A DNA stretch of 64,000 nucleotides from Dysgonomonas sp. 520. GTDB lineage: Bacteria > Bacteroidota > Bacteroidia > Bacteroidales > Dysgonomonadaceae. The stretch lies in NCBI RefSeq assembly GCF_010501095.1, contig NZ_QVMP01000006.1:1-64000 (forward strand), written 5' to 3'. Numbering within the stretch: the first letter of the stretch is position 1; each line of letters starts with the position of its first letter. Both the position numbers and the translations under genes were made by a program. Below are positions 60,700 through 64,000 of the stretch, in pieces. The notes beneath the pieces are model-generated. The model was given only the letters and a program-made list of their open reading frames with translations, did not search any database and had not been told where the DNA came from.

Positions 60700-61985
60700 T
60701 GCATATCTTTTCGGCTAAAAGCAAGACTAAAAAGGAGAAAATCACGGATTTGAAAGATGCTCCTGTTTTTTATATACCAATGTTGCAAAATATTGGCACT
60801 CCGGCTACACCAATAGTAAAAGTTGGCGACACGATAAAGAGGTTTCAACTGATAGGAGAGGCAACCGGGCATTGTTCGGCAAACATTCATTCTCCAATAT
60901 CCGGAGTGGTGATTGATATATGTCCGCACCCTTTGGCTGATGGAACGGTGGTTGAGACAATAATTGTTGAGAATGATTATCTCAATACGGAAATAATGCT
61001 GGGTGCAGAAAAAGACGTTGATTTGAAGAAAATGTCTTCCGAAGAAATATTGTCTGCCATAAAAGATTGTGGCATTGTTGGGGAAGGTGGCGCTCAGTTT
61101 CCTACGCACAACAAATACGACATAAAGGATAAGGAGATAGACACTTTCATCATAAACGGAACAGAATGTGAGCCGTTCTTGACAGCCGATTATGCCCTGA
61201 TGAACGAGTTTCCCAACTTGTTGTTTACGGGTATTAAAATGATTAATAAAGTGCTGAAAGCGAAGGAAGTTGTCATCACGGTTGAAGCTCAGAATAAAGA
61301 TATTATGGATAGTTTCAATTATCTGATGAACAAGCCAGAGTACAGCAATTATAAAGTGATGATTTTTCCGGATAAATATCCGCAGGGAGGTGAATTGCAG
61401 TTGATAAAATCTGTGACGGGGAAAGAACTGGGCAAGGGAAAACTTCCGTCCAGTATTGGATTGATAGTTAGCAATGTGGGAACCGTGATTGCGGTTTATA
61501 AAGCTATCGTAAACCGTAAACCTTTGGTGGAAAGGGTGGTAACTGTTTCGGGCGACTTTCTGCAAGGTGCGGGCAATTATAACATAAAAATAGGGACTCC
61601 CGTTCAGCATATTATTAAAGAACTGAAGTTGGATTCGGATATTGAAAATAAGGGGATTGTTTTAGGTGGCCCTATGATGGGAAAGGCTGTGAGCAGTATG
61701 CTGGCTCCTGTTACTAAAGGGTCTTCGGGCGTATTGACTTTTAAGAAGAAGGAAGTAAGCCGAAACAATTGTATAATGTGCGGATATTGTGCCGATGTGT
61801 GCCCCATGCACTTGATGCCAATGAAGTTTGAGCAGCTCTTTCGCAGGGGGAAATATTCGTCTTTGGCTGGTTTCAGCATATCGGAATGTATAGAATGTGC
61901 TGCCTGCGAATACATTTGCCCGAGCAATGTGTCGTTGATGGAAAGTATAAAAGAAGGAAAATCACAATTAAAGAATTTGAAATAA
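60696..61985 (+). CDS. rnfC: RnfC-like electron transport subunit
   Basis: RnfC transfers electrons between NADH and ferredoxin at the cytoplasmic side of the Rnf complex. This 429-residue protein has an N-terminal biotinyl/lipoyl-like segment (GEATGHCSANIHSPISGVVI), the 51K-like nucleotide domain with GIVGEGGAQFPTHNKY and INGTECEPFLTADYAL, and two [4Fe-4S] sites at the C-terminus (NCIMCGYCADVCPMH, ECIECAACEYICPSN). It overlaps apbE (ATGATG). The other Rnf subunits apart from RnfD are not adjacent. Confidence 0.85.
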   Translation: MMHIFSAKSKTKKEKITDLKDAPVFYIPMLQNIGTPATPIVKVGDTIKRFQLIGEATGHCSANIHSPISGVVIDICPHPLADGTVVETIIVENDYLNTEIMLGAEKDVDLKKMSSEEILSAIKDCGIVGEGGAQFPTHNKYDIKDKEIDTFIINGTECEPFLTADYALMNEFPNLLFTGIKMINKVLKAKEVVITVEAQNKDIMDSFNYLMNKPEYSNYKVMIFPDKYPQGGELQLIKSVTGKELGKGKLPSSIGLIVSNVGTVIAVYKAIVNRKPLVERVVTVSGDFLQGAGNYNIKIGTPVQHIIKELKLDSDIENKGIVLGGPMMGKAVSSMLAPVTKGSSGVLTFKKKEVSRNNCIMCGYCADVCPMHLMPMKFEQLFRRGKYSSLAGFSISECIECAACEYICPSNVSLMESIKEGKSQLKNLK

Positions 61986-62076
61986 GGTCGCAGGCCTATT
62001 TTATTACTTTGGTAAATAAAACAACCTTAACAGGTTATAATTTAGTAATATATCATTAAATTTTATTTGTTACTTA

Positions 62077-63171
62077 ATGGAGACAGTTCAAACAAAAATA
62101 TATTCACCGTTTGTAAGAGCAAAGGATAGTACTAGAAAAGTAATGGGAGGTGTTGTTATCTCCCTGATACCCTGCATCGTATTTTCTTATCTGGCTTTTG
62201 GGTATATCCCCTTGTTGGTTATACTGGTAGCTGTTGGTAGTGCTGTTGCAGCCGAATTTCTTTTTTCGGCGTTTTTCCTCAATAAGAAAGATTCAGTTAA
62301 AGACGGTTCTGCTATTGTTACGGGTGTGCTTTTGGCTTTAACTCTTGCTCCGTTTACTCCACTTTACGTAGTGGCTTTTGGCGGTGCCATGGCAGTTATT
62401 TTCGGTAAGCTGATATGGGGCGGATTGGGGCGTAATCCTCTTAATCCGGCTCTTGTGGGACGAGAATTTATGACCGTGTTTTTTCCTGCCATAATGACCT
62501 CCGGCGCAATTTGGTTCGACAAAAGCCAGATGAATTATATCGCCATAAAGCCTTTCAGTTGGTTTGGTGAAAGTCCTTTTATAGAATACCTGAATACATT
62601 GTTTTTCAAGGCATCGGGCGCCGTTGGCGAATACTCTGTCATATTCATCATTCTGGGAGGGGTATTCCTTCTCGTAAGGAGGCGCATTTCGTGGCACATC
62701 CCGTTTGCATTGCTGGTGACATTCTTTGTCTTAATACAGATATTTTCGGGTTTTGATCCTAAATATTCTTTAGGCGGATTGTTGTTGGGAACGATATTCA
62801 TGGCAACAGATATGCCATCCAGTGCTACCACAAATAACGGAAAGTTATTTTATGGGGCGATGATCGCCGTAGTCGCTATCATCTGCATACTGAATGGCAT
62901 CAGGTATGAGTATATGTCGTATTCCATCTTGTTGGTCAATGCATTCAACCGACCTATCAGCGATAGCTTCCTGCCCAGAGTATGGGGGCAAAAGATTGAC
63001 TATAAAAAACGTCTTATCCGGTCGGGCATTCTGGTGGTTGCTATAATAGCATCAACTTACCTCGTCATACTGTTACATAATCTGGATGCGATAAGATATC
63101 TTCTATTCGCCTATATTCTTGGAACGATAATCTATTTTGTAATTAGGGGATATGATTCGAAAAAATCTTGA
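62077..63171 (+). CDS. rnfD: RnfD-like membrane subunit
   Basis: The 364-residue protein has about ten helices and RnfD/NqrB family segments: MGGVVISLIPCIVFSYLAFG, GGLGRNPLNPALVGREFM, and SLGGLLLGTIFMATDMPSSA. In studied RnfD proteins FMN is linked to Thr in a D-G-x-(S/T)-x-A-T-P motif near residue 187; here the matching stretch (MNYIAIKPFSWFGESPFIEY) has no such motif. It follows the RnfC-like gene by 91 bp; after it come only a family-A repeat and a minus-strand nitroreductase, so rnfG, E, A and B are missing from the cluster. Confidence 0.82.
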   Translation: METVQTKIYSPFVRAKDSTRKVMGGVVISLIPCIVFSYLAFGYIPLLVILVAVGSAVAAEFLFSAFFLNKKDSVKDGSAIVTGVLLALTLAPFTPLYVVAFGGAMAVIFGKLIWGGLGRNPLNPALVGREFMTVFFPAIMTSGAIWFDKSQMNYIAIKPFSWFGESPFIEYLNTLFFKASGAVGEYSVIFIILGGVFLLVRRRISWHIPFALLVTFFVLIQIFSGFDPKYSLGGLLLGTIFMATDMPSSATTNNGKLFYGAMIAVVAIICILNGIRYEYMSYSILLVNAFNRPISDSFLPRVWGQKIDYKKRLIRSGILVVAIIASTYLVILLHNLDAIRYLLFAYILGTIIYFVIRGYDSKKS

Positions 63172-63212
63172 ACAGAACATTCAAGAACTAAAGTAATCAG
63201 CAGAAATGCTGG

Positions 63213-63284
63213 TTTTGTCATCCTGAATGAAACGAAGGATCTGTGTGTTGTCAGTAGATTCTTCACTACATTCAGAATGACAAA
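63213..63284. repeat. Palindromic GTCAT-CTGA repeat (family A, copy 4)
   Basis: TTTTGTCATCCTGAATGAAA and the inverted TTCTTCACTACATTCAGAAT arm, ending TGACAAA, match the other copies. It lies between the convergent rnfD-like and nitroreductase genes, where it may also act as a terminator hairpin. Confidence 0.75.
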
Positions 63285-63302
63285 TTATATTTAAGATTTT
63301 CC

Positions 63303-63932
63303 TTACAATTCAATAAACAAGTCTTTGCTGTCTTTACGCACTTTCTTAAGATGAACGAGAGAGTCGGTTTCTTCATCCCTGTATCCCAGAGGGAGTAGTA
63401 AGACCGATGTCAGGTCTTTTTCTGACAGATTTAGTATTTTATTCAAAACAACATGATCAAAACCCTCAACAGGAGTTGAATCAACCCCTAACCGGGCAGC
63501 AGCGATGGAAGCGTAAGCCATAGCTATATAAACCTGACGGGATGTCCAGGCTACTTTTTGTTCGTCGGTCATGTCTATGATGCCTTGAAAACGAGCTCTG
63601 TAAGTTGCCAGGCTGTCTAACGGAACTTGTCTGACCTCAGAGATATGTTCAACATATTCGTCTACGGTTTCGTCCGTAACTTTTGTATAAGCGGCAAATA
63701 CAAGTAGTCGTGAACAGCCGTCTAGCATCAATTGACGGGGAGCAGCCTCTTGTTCTATTTTTTTTATTAACTTCTTATCCTTTATCACAAACACCTTGAA
63801 TGCCTGCAAACCCATTGATGTGGGTGCCAGCCTTATAGTTTCCAGTATTTTATCAATGTTTTCCTGAGATACTTCATCTCCGTTCATACGTTTTGTGGCA
63901 TATCGCCAATTCAAACTTTCTAATAAACTCAT
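63303..63932 (-). CDS. Nitroreductase-family NAD(P)H oxidoreductase
   Basis: The 209-residue flavoprotein belongs to the NfsB-like group: N-terminal NWRYATKRM for FMN phosphate binding, TIRLAPTSMGLQAFKVFV, and the C-terminal LLLPLGYRDEETDSL. It probably reduces nitroaromatics or quinones as a side activity; the native substrate is unknown. The ATG at 63932 is chosen because the conserved start SLLESLNWRYATKRM lies there, with an unlikely extension from 63974. Confidence 0.87.
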   Translation of the reverse strand: MSLLESLNWRYATKRMNGDEVSQENIDKILETIRLAPTSMGLQAFKVFVIKDKKLIKKIEQEAAPRQLMLDGCSRLLVFAAYTKVTDETVDEYVEHISEVRQVPLDSLATYRARFQGIIDMTDEQKVAWTSRQVYIAMAYASIAAARLGVDSTPVEGFDHVVLNKILNLSEKDLTSVLLLPLGYRDEETDSLVHLKKVRKDSKDLFIEL

Positions 63933-63956
63933 AATAAATCGATATAATGTTAATAC

Positions 63957-63988
63957 AAAAAAACCGCCGACCAATAAGGCAAGCGGTT
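63957..63988 (-). terminator. Terminator of a minus-strand gene right of the window
   Basis: On the minus strand, AACCGC and GCGGTT arms with an internal loop and a second CC/GG pairing are followed by a run of seven T. It must serve a gene that ends beyond position 64000. Confidence 0.6.
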
Positions 63989-64000
63989 CTAGCTTTTTGT

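Noticed and set aside
60321-61610. A 429-codon open frame antisense to the RnfC-like gene
   Set aside because: It mirrors the coding strand; the composition (His, Phe, Tyr, Asn rich) is that of a shadow frame, and the plus strand has clear cluster motifs.

Overview
The window looks like chromosomal core DNA of an AT-rich member of the Bacteroidetes, most likely order Bacteroidales. The signs are Bacteroidetes-type promoters (a -33 TTTG/TTG box 19-21 bp before a -7 TAnnTTTG box), Kor-type 2-oxoglutarate:ferredoxin oxidoreductase, LptF/G with a large periplasmic insert, a protein with a likely type IX secretion tail, and LytS/LytTR two-component genes. A complete nuoA-N set with separate nuoC and nuoD and an NADH module argues against Bacteroides itself; a Dysgonomonas-like family is possible, but that is inference. 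No prophage, CRISPR array, rRNA or intact insertion sequence was seen.

Layout: 0.2-7.2 kb holds a Sel1-repeat protein, dprA with an overlapping membrane protein, a C69 dipeptidase, a zinc-type CDF exporter and a secreted tyrosine phosphatase. 7.3-15.4 kb is the leucine operon: promoter, a 24-residue leader peptide rich in Ile/Leu/Val, an attenuator hairpin, leuA, leuC, leuD, a glycosyltransferase, a second LeuA/citramalate-synthase-like gene and leuB. 15.6-18.4 kb has comB, kdsA, maf and an orphan adhesin/tail-fibre-like fragment. 19.8-22 kb has remnants of a lost export locus in front of a LytS/LytTR pair. 22-24.3 kb holds cysE and gdhA. 24.4-30.3 kb is a five-gene minus-strand run (LptF/G permease, ribBA, Bax-inhibitor family, aminotransferase, BtuF-like lipoprotein). 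31.7-44.8 kb is the nuo operon, followed by hemH and a barstar-like gene.

46.2-49.5 kb has a tRNA-Gly/tRNA-Leu operon and korAB. 49.9-56.1 kb has a secreted YD-repeat protein, a 42-residue membrane protein found by reading the spacer, and an SGNH-SGNH-MBOAT acetylation cassette. 56.2-59 kb holds tex and a secreted unknown. 59.5-63.2 kb holds a small acidic protein, ApbE, an RnfC-like and an RnfD-like protein with no other Rnf subunits. A nitroreductase closes the window.

Two families of dispersed intergenic repeats recur: a palindromic GTCAT(C/G)CTGA element (four copies plus a half) and a MITE-like element with inverted ends and three GGGC...GCCC hairpins (one full copy, four partial). The most interesting points are the branched-chain amino acid attenuator, the reduced ApbE-RnfC-RnfD module whose RnfD lacks the usual flavinylation motif, the MITE family, and the small membrane protein with its own well-formed promoter.
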